Assembly (NCBI RefSeq): GCF_022695595.1
Contig: NZ_CP074380.1
Span: 3,980,001 to 4,044,000, forward strand
Direction of reading: 5' to 3'
Source of the DNA: Streptomyces sp. MST-110588
GTDB taxonomy: Bacteria > Actinomycetota > Actinomycetes > Streptomycetales > Streptomycetaceae
DNA: 64,000 nt
Shown here: piece after piece, positions 45,887-55,583 of the stretch
Layout: each line of letters begins with the position of its first letter
Numbering within the stretch: position 1 is the first letter of the stretch
Notes under the pieces: model-generated
What the model was told of the DNA's origin: nothing
Seen by the model: the letters and a program-made list of their open reading frames with translations, nothing else
The model's database searches: none
Program-made: the position numbers and the translations under genes

Positions 45887-46393
45887 TCAGACGGCGTCGG
45901 GGCCCGCGGACTGGCCGCTGCCCATTCCCGGGGCGGTGTCACGCTCATCGGACCGCGACGGTGACTGCGCCGGCGACTGCGACTGCGGATGCTGTTCGTA
46001 CAGCTTCTGCGTACGGCGCTGGATGGCGGCCAGGCGGCTCTTGACGTCCGCGTCGACGGCTTCGTAGCCCTTCTCGGCGACCTGAGCACCGATACTAAGT
46101 GTCTCAATCTGATCGCCGAACGCCTTGGAGAACGCCTCCAGTTGAGAGATCACGCCCTCGTACGCGGCGGCCAGGTCATCCGCTTCATGGAACCCCTGCC
46201 CGTAGGCGAACCGGTCGACCTTATGGCTGCCGATCGCGGTGGGCCCGGCCTGTGATGCCTTGAGCTGGTGCAGCAGGTCATCGACCCGCTTCTTGAATCC
46301 CCCGAGCGTTTCGGCGCCGACGGCCATCGCCGCGTACTGAGCCGTTGGTGCCGCCCCGTTGACCTGCGTGGTCGCCGTCTCGTTGGTCCCCAT
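45887..46393 (-). CDS. Helical candidate T7SS substrate
   Basis: 168 aa, helical, with YEAVD fitting the YxxxD/E export signal (EKGYEAVDADVKSRL) and a Gln/Ser/Pro tail. It lacks an obvious WXG turn. It lies 31 bp before the 551-aa protein gene and probably forms a heterodimer with it, as PE/PPE pairs do. ATG 46393 has AGGGG upstream. Confidence 0.7.
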   Translation of the reverse strand: MGTNETATTQVNGAAPTAQYAAMAVGAETLGGFKKRVDDLLHQLKASQAGPTAIGSHKVDRFAYGQGFHEADDLAAAYEGVISQLEAFSKAFGDQIETLSIGAQVAEKGYEAVDADVKSRLAAIQRRTQKLYEQHPQSQSPAQSPSRSDERDTAPGMGSGQSAGPDAV

Positions 46394-46567
46394 AGCGCCC
46401 CTCCCCCGTAAGTCACTCACGTCAGGAGTCACTGTAGTCACCGCCTATGACATCGACAGTTCGTCGTCGCACCAATGGGATCAAAAAGCGCCAACATCCG
46501 CTGATTAAAAGGTAGCCTCACACACCGTCGGGCTCATGCGCCCCAATTCTTAACGCTATGGGTACGG

Positions 46568-47842
46568 CTACTTATTGACATGCGCCGACCGGCGACGTAC
46601 ATCGCGCCATACGACCGCCGCTCCCGCGATCACCGCGACCGCGACGCCACCGGCGCCCAGGCCGTACATCGCATACCGTTCCGTACGTGCCTGTGGCGTC
46701 TCGCCGGCCGGCAGAGCCATCGGGTCCGGGGGAGTGGCCTTGACCGGGCCGCCGTCCGCGGTGGGCTCGTCGATGGGGTGGTCGTCCTCGGCGAGGGCGC
46801 GTACGGGGTCCACGACGCCCCACCCCACAAAGGGATCGCGGCCGTTGACGGTCCGCTCGGCGGTCTGCTCGATCTGGGCGACGATCTGGTGTTCCTTCCA
46901 GTCGGGGTGTTTGGCCCGCAGGAGGGCGGCGACGCCGGCGACATAAGGGGCCGAGAAGCTGGTGCCGTTGTCGACGCACTGGCCGCCTTTGGGGACGGTG
47001 GAGACCATGTCCACGCCCGGGGCCGCGACACCGATGAAATCGCCGCTCTGGGAGAAGGAGGCGCGCTCGTTGTTGCGGTCGGAGGAAGCGACGGCCAGAA
47101 CGCCCTCGTAGGACGCCGGGTACGTTTTCTTGAGCCGGCCGTCGACGCCGTCGTTGCCCGCGGAGGCGACCACGACGACGTTCTTCGCCCGTGCCTCCCG
47201 TACGGCCGTGGCCAGGTCGGAGTTGGGGGAGAGCGGTTTGGTGGTGTCCTGGGAGATGTTGATGACGTCGGCGTGCGCGGCGACGGCCTTGCGGATGGCC
47301 CGGGCCAGGGTGGCGGCGGTTCCGGTCCCCTTCTCGTCGTTCTGGCGGATGGGGATGATCGTCGCCTCGGGGGCCAGACCGACGAAGCCGGTGCCCGGGC
47401 GTGGGCGGGCCGCGATGATGCCGGCGACCTTGGTGCCGTGGCCCACCGGATCGTACGTACCGTCCTTCGGTGCCTTGGGGTCCGCGTCCTTTCCGCCGCC
47501 CAGGAAGTCCGATCCGCTCTTGGCGTCGACGGCACCCGCGAGCTGCGGATTGGTGGTGTCCACGCCGGTGTCGATGACCGCGACGCGTACCGGGTCGCCC
47601 TTGGCGTCGCGTCCCTTGGTGTCCTGCCACAGACGGTCGAAGACGAGGCGCTGCAGGGACCAGGGCCGCTCTTTGATCTGCTGTTTCATGGGGAAGGTGC
47701 ACGACCCGTTGCCCTCCGGCACTTCGGTGACGCCCTCCCCGCCCGCCGCCACCGCCGGCGAGACCGCGACCGCCACGTAAACGAGCGGCATGCAAACCAG
47801 CGGTACGACCGCGGTCCGCGCCGCGATTCGCTTCCTCCCCAC
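46568..47842 (-). CDS. mycP: Type VII secretion mycosin protease
   Basis: 424 aa. Signal peptide, N-terminal extension with CTFPMKQQIKERPW (Cys of the mycosin disulfide), triad VAVIDTGVD, YDPVGHGTKVAG and NGTSFSAPYVAG, then a Pro-rich linker and C-terminal TM helix ending RRRSAHVNK. Part of the ESX membrane complex. GTG 47842 lies 18 bp after the eccB stop, in the same operon. Confidence 0.92.
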   Translation of the reverse strand: MGRKRIAARTAVVPLVCMPLVYVAVAVSPAVAAGGEGVTEVPEGNGSCTFPMKQQIKERPWSLQRLVFDRLWQDTKGRDAKGDPVRVAVIDTGVDTTNPQLAGAVDAKSGSDFLGGGKDADPKAPKDGTYDPVGHGTKVAGIIAARPRPGTGFVGLAPEATIIPIRQNDEKGTGTAATLARAIRKAVAAHADVINISQDTTKPLSPNSDLATAVREARAKNVVVVASAGNDGVDGRLKKTYPASYEGVLAVASSDRNNERASFSQSGDFIGVAAPGVDMVSTVPKGGQCVDNGTSFSAPYVAGVAALLRAKHPDWKEHQIVAQIEQTAERTVNGRDPFVGWGVVDPVRALAEDDHPIDEPTADGGPVKATPPDPMALPAGETPQARTERYAMYGLGAGGVAVAVIAGAAVVWRDVRRRSAHVNK

Positions 47843-47860
47843 CCTTGGACCCCCCGTTCC

Positions 47861-49459
47861 TTACGAGCCCTGCGGCTGTCGGGCGGCATTGGTGTCCAGC
47901 CGCGGCCCCATCGGCAGGAACTTCGACCAGCTCGCCGGCACCAGGGCGGGCTTGATGTCCTTGTAGCCGAGCAGGATCTGCGCCTGGTGGGACTCCTGCT
48001 GCTTCCCCGGTCCCGGTCCCGACCCCGGCCCCGCTTCCGGTCCCTCCCCCGGCCCCTGCCCCGACCCCTGCGACCCGTCTTTGTCCTCGCCGTCCGCGCC
48101 AATACCCGACTGCTTCGCACTGCTGTCGTTGTTCGTCTGGACTCCGTACCTCAAGCCCGTGTCCGTCACGAGAAAGTGCGCGCCCGAGTCCACGTCACCG
48201 GCTTGGATCTGCTTGTAGAACAGGCCCGTGCCGGGAGTGACGTACGCGCTGGTGCCACCGTTCACGATCTGCTGCGGGTAGCTCGTCCCCGCCCAGGTGC
48301 TGAGTTCCGTGCCGCCGGTCCTGGACACCGAGCGCAGGACGCTGCACACCGTGCCCCCCTCGCCCCCGGCCGTGGTGGCGTTGGCCTGCTCGGCCACCGC
48401 TTGGGGCCACTGCTTTTCCGCGAAGAGGCTTCCGGTCTCCGGGGTGAAGGACTGGGCATCCACCTCGGTCGGCCGGTTGCGCTGCTCCAGCGGGGCCGTC
48501 TGCTTGGAGAACAGGAGCAGGCGGGCGACGAAGTCCGAGACCGGCACGACCTTGCCTCGTAGTACGGCGTACTGCTGCGCACCGGCGCCCGTGGTCGCAC
48601 GCAGGATCACACCGACGCGGTTCTCCCGGGCGGCCAGGCCCTGGATACCGGCCGGCTCACCGACCGTTCCGGGAAGGTCAGGAAAGGCGATCGGCGTGCC
48701 GTCGTGGAAGGTGGCCAGCCAGTCCTTGGTGACCTGCTGCGGCTGTCTGCTTCCCACCAGCGCACGGAGCAGGAGCTCGGTGTCACGGCCACCGTCGATG
48801 AGGTACTTGGTGCCCTTGGCGTCGATCAGGTAGCGCGCGGCCTCCGTGCCGCCCGTCTCTTGTACGTAGAGCACTTGGCCGCCGCTCAGCCGCCCGGGGC
48901 CGTCCACCTTGCCCGCGTCGCGGTCGGCGAGGAGGAACGTGGCCTTCTGTACGGACCTGCCGTTGCTGCCCGGCTGCTCGCACACCGCCCAGCGCTTGCT
49001 CCTCTCCGCCTCCTGGGCCTCGGGGATACGGTCCGGTGCGTAGGGGATGCCGAGGGTCGGGCCGTGCGGGATCTTGCCGCTGTCCAGCTCGCTCTCGTCG
49101 ACCTTGAGGAGGTCGAACCGGTCGGTCTTCAGCAGCAGGCGGGCGGAGGCCATGTTGAGGACGGGGTGCAGTTGCCGCTTGCCCCCGGTGTTGAGGACGA
49201 CGTACAAGGTCGCTGACTTGCTGCCCACGATGACGTGCTGGCCGGGCGTGTCCCAGCCCTTGGGGGCCTTGGGGCGGAACATGCCCCAGGCGCCGAAGCC
49301 CGCCAGGACGAGGGCGGCGATGACCAGGCCGGGCAGAACGGCGCGCAGGGGGTTGGGAGCGCCTTCGTCCGTACGGTCGGGCGAGGGCTGCAAAAAGGCT
49401 GCCACCAGCCGTTTCTTGGCGAAGGTATAGCCGTTGAGCTCGTCCCGCCGTGATGCCAT
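47861..49459 (-). CDS. eccB: Type VII secretion protein EccB
   Basis: 532 aa. Cytosolic N-terminus with the family signature SRRDELNGYTFAKKRLVAAFL, one TM helix (PGLVIAALVLAGFGAWGMF) and a large extracytoplasmic domain built of repeats, ending YKDIKPALVPASWSKFLPMGPRLDT. A Gly/Pro/Ser linker precedes the end. Core component of the ESX channel. ATG 49459 is chosen by the signature; the frame to 49615 is open but not conserved. Confidence 0.92.
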   Translation of the reverse strand: MASRRDELNGYTFAKKRLVAAFLQPSPDRTDEGAPNPLRAVLPGLVIAALVLAGFGAWGMFRPKAPKGWDTPGQHVIVGSKSATLYVVLNTGGKRQLHPVLNMASARLLLKTDRFDLLKVDESELDSGKIPHGPTLGIPYAPDRIPEAQEAERSKRWAVCEQPGSNGRSVQKATFLLADRDAGKVDGPGRLSGGQVLYVQETGGTEAARYLIDAKGTKYLIDGGRDTELLLRALVGSRQPQQVTKDWLATFHDGTPIAFPDLPGTVGEPAGIQGLAARENRVGVILRATTGAGAQQYAVLRGKVVPVSDFVARLLLFSKQTAPLEQRNRPTEVDAQSFTPETGSLFAEKQWPQAVAEQANATTAGGEGGTVCSVLRSVSRTGGTELSTWAGTSYPQQIVNGGTSAYVTPGTGLFYKQIQAGDVDSGAHFLVTDTGLRYGVQTNNDSSAKQSGIGADGEDKDGSQGSGQGPGEGPEAGPGSGPGPGKQQESHQAQILLGYKDIKPALVPASWSKFLPMGPRLDTNAARQPQGS

Positions 49460-49596
49460 GGTGCTGAGCTTCCCCCTGCGACCCTTACTCGTACTCGGCT
49501 GTTCGGACTTGTCTTTCCCGCCCCGGGCAGTGGTGCCGGGCAGGAGCACCCGCCGCTGTGCCGTTCGCCCGCCGTTCTCACCGTTCTCGCCGCACG

Positions 49597-49640
49597 GAGA
49601 CCGGATTCTCGCCATACGGAGACCGGATTCTCGCCGTACG
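49597..49640. repeat. 22-bp tandem repeat between eccB and eccD
   Basis: 49597-49618 and 49619-49640 differ at one base. Each begins GAGACCGGATTCTCGCC, and a partial copy precedes. They lie in the 226-bp spacer upstream of eccB. Confidence 0.85.
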
Positions 49641-49685
49641 GGGACCGATGGCCGGCGGCCCCCGTGCCCCGTACGCCGTAGGCCC

Positions 49686-51185
49686 TCACCCGCTGGTCAT
49701 GCTGCGGGCCCGGCTGTACAGATCCAGCACCGCCAGGCACAGCGGCATCAGGGACAGCAGGAGCAGCCCGTCGGTGATGTCGAGGGCTCGCCCCCAGAAC
49801 GGGGTCAGGCCCCGCTTCGGGACGGTCAGGGCGATGAACGTCAGCAGCGCGGCGCCACCGACGAGCGCGAGTGACAGCCACAGGGTACGGAGGTCCGTCG
49901 CGGCCCGGTCACCGGCGAGGAAGTCGGTGAGCGCGCCGGTCGGCGGATTGACGGCCATGCCCAGTACGAGCAGTGCCAACGCGGCGAGCCCGGCAACCAG
50001 CGTGCACACGACCTGCGCGGTGTAGCGGAAGAGCCGGGCCCTGAGCAGCGTGGTCAGACCGGCCGCGAGGGAGAGGAGCTGGGCCCACGCCGACGCCGAG
50101 AAACCCAGGACGGCCGCCGCGCCGACGACGACCGCGCAACAGCCACCGAGCAGCCCGAACAGCAGCTCGTGGCCGCGGCGGGCCTGTGCGGCGATGCGCT
50201 GCTCGTCGACCGCTTCGGGGCCGGCGTCCGGGCCGGTGTTCGAGCCGGGCACATCCCTGCCACGCGGGTCCGTCTCCGCGTCGCGCTCGGCCAGGCTCCG
50301 TGGTGTGACGTAACCGATGGGCAGGCGCGCCAGACGCGTGGAGAGTCCAGGGAGAAAAGCCATGAGCCCGATGGCCACGGGGACGCAGACGCCGGCGGCC
50401 TGGGTCGCCGTGGCCTCCGTGACGATGGCGAGGAAAGCCGCGAGGGTGCAGATGGCCGCCACGAAGGTGGCGGCGATGAACGGCGCGTCACCCTGCGCCG
50501 ACAGCACGACGAGCGCCACGGAGACGACGAGCACGGCAACGCACCCGAGCAGGAACTGCAGCCGTCCGGCCCCTTGTCCGCTGTCCGGGCCGACGATCCC
50601 CGAGCCCGCGCACAGCACGATCGGCAGCGACCCCAGGCCCAGGGCGACGGCGGACGGCTGATCGCGGTAGACCCGGGCCCGTACGCCCGCGAGCGCGGCC
50701 AACAGCAGCCCGGCCGTGGCCGCGATTACGCCCGGCAGGCCGTGCATGTCGTGCCGTACGGGGTCGGCGCTCCACAGCACGAAGGCGAGAAGGGTGAGCA
50801 GCACGCCCACACCGGCCAGGCCGGCACCGCGCAGCATGCCGTCGTTCCACAGCCGCCGGTCCCGGGTGACGGCGGAGGCCACGGCGTCGCAGACATCGTC
50901 GAAGACGGTCGGCGGAAGCGATTGTGCGAAGGGCCTCAGGTGCAGCATCTCGCCGTCCACCACGCGCTGGTCGGCGAGCGTACGGGAGCTGTCCAGGGCG
51001 GTGCCGTCGCCGCGGAAGAGGTAGTAGCCGGTCGGCGCGTCCGCGGGCTGGGTCTGGCCGGTCAGCCGCAGGATCTGCGGATAGACGTCGGACACCGGGA
51101 TGTTCTCGGGCAGGGCCACGTCGATACGGCTGTCGGGGGCGACCACGGCGACTCGGCGAAAGCCGGTGCCCACGCTCGTTGCCAT
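49686..51185 (-). CDS. eccD: Type VII secretion integral membrane protein EccD
   Basis: 499 aa. N-terminal ubiquitin-like (YukD) domain (about 10-85: FRRVAVVAPDSRIDVALPENI), then about eleven TM helices with a basic cytosolic loop (about 290-325). EccD lines the ESX pore. First gene of the minus-strand T7SS run and divergent from eccC across 185 bp. Confidence 0.92.
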   Translation of the reverse strand: MATSVGTGFRRVAVVAPDSRIDVALPENIPVSDVYPQILRLTGQTQPADAPTGYYLFRGDGTALDSSRTLADQRVVDGEMLHLRPFAQSLPPTVFDDVCDAVASAVTRDRRLWNDGMLRGAGLAGVGVLLTLLAFVLWSADPVRHDMHGLPGVIAATAGLLLAALAGVRARVYRDQPSAVALGLGSLPIVLCAGSGIVGPDSGQGAGRLQFLLGCVAVLVVSVALVVLSAQGDAPFIAATFVAAICTLAAFLAIVTEATATQAAGVCVPVAIGLMAFLPGLSTRLARLPIGYVTPRSLAERDAETDPRGRDVPGSNTGPDAGPEAVDEQRIAAQARRGHELLFGLLGGCCAVVVGAAAVLGFSASAWAQLLSLAAGLTTLLRARLFRYTAQVVCTLVAGLAALALLVLGMAVNPPTGALTDFLAGDRAATDLRTLWLSLALVGGAALLTFIALTVPKRGLTPFWGRALDITDGLLLLSLMPLCLAVLDLYSRARSMTSG

Positions 51186-51370
51186 CTTCGGATTCCCCTG
51201 TTCACCGCCGGGTTGTTCACCACCGGGTCCGGTCCTGACCGGTCGTGCCGCGAATCCCTTCCCCCGTCGGTCACATTAGTCGGCAGTAGGATCGCGTGGT
51301 GCGGGGGGTGCCGTCGCCAGGGGGCGGTGGGTAAGGATTGCGCCTGCCCGTAATGAGGGATTGGTGCCTG

Positions 51371-54300
51371 GTGAGCCAGATTGTCGTCAAGCGCCCGCCG
51401 AGAGTTTTTCCGCCGGACGTTCCCAGTGGAGAGCTACGGCTCGAAGCGCCGCCGGAACTGCCGCGCGGACAGCAGGAGGGCGTGCTGATGCAGCTCCTGC
51501 CGATGATCGGCATGGGCTCGTCGGTGGTCTTCTTCTTCATGCCGGGCATGCCCGCGTTCATGCGCGTCATGGGCGCGCTGATGCTGGTCTCGACGATCGG
51601 CATGGTCATCGCCCAGGTCGTCCGCCACCGCCGCGGTACGCAGGGAGAGATGGCGCAAAGTCGCCGTGACTACCTCAGGTACCTGGCCCAGACCCGGCGC
51701 AGGATCCGCCGTACGGCACTGGCCCAGCGCGACGCCCAGCACTACCTCCACCCCGGCCCCGACCAACTGTGGGCGGTGGTCGCCGAGGGCAGCCGCGTAT
51801 GGGAACGGCGGATCGGCGACGCGGACTTCGCCCAGGCCCGCATCGGTCTGGGCACCCAGCAGCTCGCCACCGCGCTCATCGCCCCCGACACCGCGCCCGT
51901 CGACGAGCTCGAACCACTGACCGCGGGCATCATGCAGCGCTTCCTGGCCACCCACGGCTCGCTGCGCAACATGCCGGTGGCGGTGTCGCTGCGCGCCTTC
52001 TACCACGTCACCGTCTCCGGCGACCCCGACTGTGCCCACGGGGCGGCCCGGGCCCTGATCGGTCAGCTCGTCACCCTTCACTCACCTCAGGACCTCATGG
52101 TCGCCGTGGTGGCCGCTCCGGGTGCGATCGGGCGCTGGGAGTGGACGAAGTGGCTGCCGCACGCCCAGGTGCCTGGCTCGGTGGACGGTGCCGGCACCCG
52201 CCGTCTCTTCGGCGACGACCTCAGTGAGATCGAAACGCTGCTGGCGGATCAGCTCGCGGACCGCCCACGCTTCAGCCGCGACTCCCCCGCGCTGGTCGAG
52301 CAGCCGCACCTGGTTCTCGTCCTGGACGGTGGCCTGGTGCCCCCGGACTCCGCCTTCGCCGCCCCCGAGGGTCTGCAGGGTGTCACCGTCATCGAGGTCG
52401 TCTCCGGTGAACTCGACGAGCCCCGCGGCGGCCTGTCCGTACAGGTGCACCCCAACCGGCTGCGGCTGGAATCCGCCGTCTCCCGCTACGACGGCATCCC
52501 CGATCTCCTCTCCCTCGAACGCGCCGACACCCTCGCCCGCCAGCTCGCCCCCCTGCGCGTCGATGTCGACGACGACGGCGAGCCGCTCCTCGCCAACCTA
52601 GACTTCGCCGACCTCCTCGACCTCGGAGACCCCGGCGCCATCGAGACCGCCCGCACCTGGCGTCCCCGTTCCCAGGCCGAACGCCTCCGGGTCCCCATCG
52701 GCATCGGCGAGGACGGCCGGCCCGTCATGCTCGACCTGAAGGAAGCTGCCCAGAACGGCATGGGACCGCACGGCCTGTGTGTCGGCGCCACCGGTTCCGG
52801 CAAGTCCGAACTCCTGCGCACCCTGGTTCTCGGCCTGTCGGTCACCCACTCCTCCGAGACCCTCAATTTCGTCCTGGCGGACTTCAAGGGCGGCGCGACC
52901 TTCGCCGGCATGTCCCATCTGCCGCACGTGGCGGCCGTCATCACCAACCTCGCCGACGACCTCTCCCTGGTCGACCGCATGGGTGACTCCATCCGCGGCG
53001 AACTCCAGCGGCGTCAGGAACTCCTGCGCCGGAAAGGCAATTTCGCCAACATCCACGATTACGAGAAGGCGCGCGCCGCCGGAGCCGCACTCGCTCCGCT
53101 GGCCTCACTCGTCATCGTCATCGACGAATTCAGCGAACTTCTCACCGCCAAGCCCGATTTCATCGACATGTTCATCCAGATCGGCCGCATCGGCCGGTCG
53201 CTCGGTGTCCACCTCCTCCTTGCCTCCCAGCGCCTGGAGGAAGGCCGCCTGCGCGGTCTGGACACCTACCTCTCCTACCGCATCGGCCTGCGCACCTTCT
53301 CCGGCGCCGAATCCCGCGTCGCTCTCGGCGTGCCCGACGCCTACCACCTCCCCACCGTCCCGGGCTCCGGCTATCTCAAATTCGGTACGGACGAAATGAC
53401 CCGCTTCAAGGCCGCATACGTCTCCGGGGCCTATCGCCCCGGCATCGGCCACGCGAACGAAGGCCCGCTCCCCGTCGAACAGCGCGCGGCCCTCTTCACC
53501 GCCTCCGTGGTCCCCGTGTCCCACGCCGCCCCGGCTCCGGATTCCTCCGCCACCGCGTCCTCCGCCGCGTCCGCCGCATCCACCACGCCTGCCGTCGACG
53601 ACGCCCTCACCGACACGGTCCTGGACGTGATCGTCCGCCGCCTGGAGGGCCAGGGCCCGGCCGCCCATCAGGTCTGGCTCCCGCCCCTGGACAAGGCTCC
53701 CTGCCTGGACCAACTGCTCCCGGCACTGACCACCGCCCCCGACCGTGGGCTGCACGCATCCGGCTACCAGGGCGAGGGCAGGCTGTCCGTACCGCTCGGC
53801 CTGGTCGACAAGCCCTTCGAGCAGCGCCGCGAGATCCTCTTCCACGACTTCTCCGGCGCCCTGGGCCACCTGCTGGTGGTCGGCGGCCCCCAGTCCGGCA
53901 AGTCCACCTTGCTGCGCTCCCTCGTCGGCGCCTTCGCCCTGACCCACACCCCCGCCGAAGTCCAGTTCTACGGGCTCGACTTCGGCGGCGGCGCGCTGTC
54001 CTCCCTCACCGGCCTCCCGCACGTCGGCTCCGTGGCTTCACGTCTGGACCCGGAACGCATCCGCCGTACGGTCGCGGAGGTGGCCGGCATCCTGGCCCGC
54101 CGCGAGGAGTACTTCCGTGCCCACGACATCGACACCATCGCCACCTACCGCAGACGGCGTGCCGACGGACATATCTCCGACCAGCCCTGGGGAGACGTTT
54201 TCCTTCTCGTCGACGGCTGGGGCACCTTCAAGGACGAATACGAATTGCTGGAGCCGGTCGTCACGGACATCGCCTCCCGCGGCCTCGGCTTCGGCATCCA

Positions 54301-55348
54301 CGTAATCGTCACCGCATCGCGCCACATGGAGGTCCGCGCGGCCCTCAAGGACCAGCTTCTCGGCCGCCTCGAACTGCGCCTGGCCGATCCCATGGATTCC
54401 GAATTCGACCGCAAAACCGCCGCCAACGTTCCCTCCGGCGTCCCCGGCCGCGGCCAGACCCCCACCCGGCTCCACTTCATGGCCGCGCTGCCCCGTACCG
54501 ACTCCGCGAACACCGCCGACGGCCTTGCCGACGCCACCGCCGACTTCGTACGTACGGTTGCCGCGGCCTGGCCCGGCCCGCCCGCACCCGCGGTCCGCCT
54601 GCTGCCCCACAAGGTCCCCGCCCACCAGCTTCCCAAGGGCTCCGATTTCCCCGAGCGCGGTATCGCCCTGGGTATCGACGAAACCAGCCTCGCGCCGGTC
54701 TACGTCGACTTCGAAACCGACCCCTTCCTCCTCATCTTCGGCGAAAGCGAATCCGGTAAAACCGCTGCCCTTCGCCATATCGCTCAAAAGATCTCCGAAC
54801 GCTACACCCCTGACGAGGCCAAAATCGTCGTCGGCGACTACCGCCGCACCCTCCTGGACGCCATTCCCGCCACCCACCTCCTCGAATACGCCCCCACCGA
54901 CTCCGCCCTCACCGTTCACATGGAAGCCCTCGGGAGCCTCATGGAACGCCGCGAACCCACCCCCGACGTCACCCCCCAGCAACTTCGCGACCGTAGCTGG
55001 TGGGCCGGCCCCCGCTTCTTCGTCCTCATCGACGACTACGACCTGATCGCCACCAGTACGGGCAACCCCTTGACCGTCCTCGCCGACAAACTCCCTTTCG
55101 CCCGCGACGCCGGCATCCACTTCGTCATCACCCGCTCCACCGCCGGCGTATCCCGCGCCCTCTTCGAGCCCGTCCTCCAACGCATCATGGAACTCGGAGC
55201 TCAGGGCCTGATCCTCTCCGGCGACCCGAACGAGGGCGACATCCTCGGCAGCGTCCGGCCCCATCCCATGCCACCGGGCCGCGCCCATTTCGTCTCCCGC
55301 AAGCGCGGCACGCCGCTGGTACAGCTCGGATGGATGTCCGAAGGGTAG
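51371..55348 (+). CDS. eccC: Type VII secretion ATPase EccC (fused EccCa-EccCb)
   Basis: 1325 aa. Two N-terminal TM helices (about 45-85), a DUF domain, then three FtsK/SpoIIIE-type ATPase modules with Walker A GATGSGKSE (about 473), GGPQSGKST (about 838) and GESESGKTA (about 1124), and Walker B VIVIDEF, FLLVDGW and FVLIDDY. Motor and substrate receptor of the ESX system. GTG 51371 gives the family start SQIVVKRPPRVFPPD. All three nucleotide sites look intact apart from non-Glu residues in the second and third Walker B. Confidence 0.95.
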   Translation: MSQIVVKRPPRVFPPDVPSGELRLEAPPELPRGQQEGVLMQLLPMIGMGSSVVFFFMPGMPAFMRVMGALMLVSTIGMVIAQVVRHRRGTQGEMAQSRRDYLRYLAQTRRRIRRTALAQRDAQHYLHPGPDQLWAVVAEGSRVWERRIGDADFAQARIGLGTQQLATALIAPDTAPVDELEPLTAGIMQRFLATHGSLRNMPVAVSLRAFYHVTVSGDPDCAHGAARALIGQLVTLHSPQDLMVAVVAAPGAIGRWEWTKWLPHAQVPGSVDGAGTRRLFGDDLSEIETLLADQLADRPRFSRDSPALVEQPHLVLVLDGGLVPPDSAFAAPEGLQGVTVIEVVSGELDEPRGGLSVQVHPNRLRLESAVSRYDGIPDLLSLERADTLARQLAPLRVDVDDDGEPLLANLDFADLLDLGDPGAIETARTWRPRSQAERLRVPIGIGEDGRPVMLDLKEAAQNGMGPHGLCVGATGSGKSELLRTLVLGLSVTHSSETLNFVLADFKGGATFAGMSHLPHVAAVITNLADDLSLVDRMGDSIRGELQRRQELLRRKGNFANIHDYEKARAAGAALAPLASLVIVIDEFSELLTAKPDFIDMFIQIGRIGRSLGVHLLLASQRLEEGRLRGLDTYLSYRIGLRTFSGAESRVALGVPDAYHLPTVPGSGYLKFGTDEMTRFKAAYVSGAYRPGIGHANEGPLPVEQRAALFTASVVPVSHAAPAPDSSATASSAASAASTTPAVDDALTDTVLDVIVRRLEGQGPAAHQVWLPPLDKAPCLDQLLPALTTAPDRGLHASGYQGEGRLSVPLGLVDKPFEQRREILFHDFSGALGHLLVVGGPQSGKSTLLRSLVGAFALTHTPAEVQFYGLDFGGGALSSLTGLPHVGSVASRLDPERIRRTVAEVAGILARREEYFRAHDIDTIATYRRRRADGHISDQPWGDVFLLVDGWGTFKDEYELLEPVVTDIASRGLGFGIHVIVTASRHMEVRAALKDQLLGRLELRLADPMDSEFDRKTAANVPSGVPGRGQTPTRLHFMAALPRTDSANTADGLADATADFVRTVAAAWPGPPAPAVRLLPHKVPAHQLPKGSDFPERGIALGIDETSLAPVYVDFETDPFLLIFGESESGKTAALRHIAQKISERYTPDEAKIVVGDYRRTLLDAIPATHLLEYAPTDSALTVHMEALGSLMERREPTPDVTPQQLRDRSWWAGPRFFVLIDDYDLIATSTGNPLTVLADKLPFARDAGIHFVITRSTAGVSRALFEPVLQRIMELGAQGLILSGDPNEGDILGSVRPHPMPPGRAHFVSRKRGTPLVQLGWMSEG

Positions 55349-55403
55349 GTCCGGCCGGGCTCGTGATCGGAGACCCGAGACCTGAGATCTCTATATAAGG
55401 AAT

Positions 55404-55429
55404 GGGTGGGAAACTTAACCCGCCCACCC
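55404..55429 (+). terminator. Hairpin after eccC
   Basis: GGGTGGG and CCCACCC pair across a 12-nt loop, with outer bases also partly complementary (GGAAT and AATTCC). A TATATAAG sequence lies just before it (55393-55400). It may end eccC or act in the leader of the next gene. Confidence 0.5.
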
Positions 55430-55583
55430 TCCCAATTCCCGTGCACAGCGCGCGAGATGACGCCAGGTAGTCGGTTTGCCACGGACCGTGCCGACCCTCT
55501 AGCGTTCGCGGCAACAAACAACCCCGGCAGGTGCTGACAACACCGGCCGGGGTCTGACCGACAAGATCAACCCAAGGGATCTC

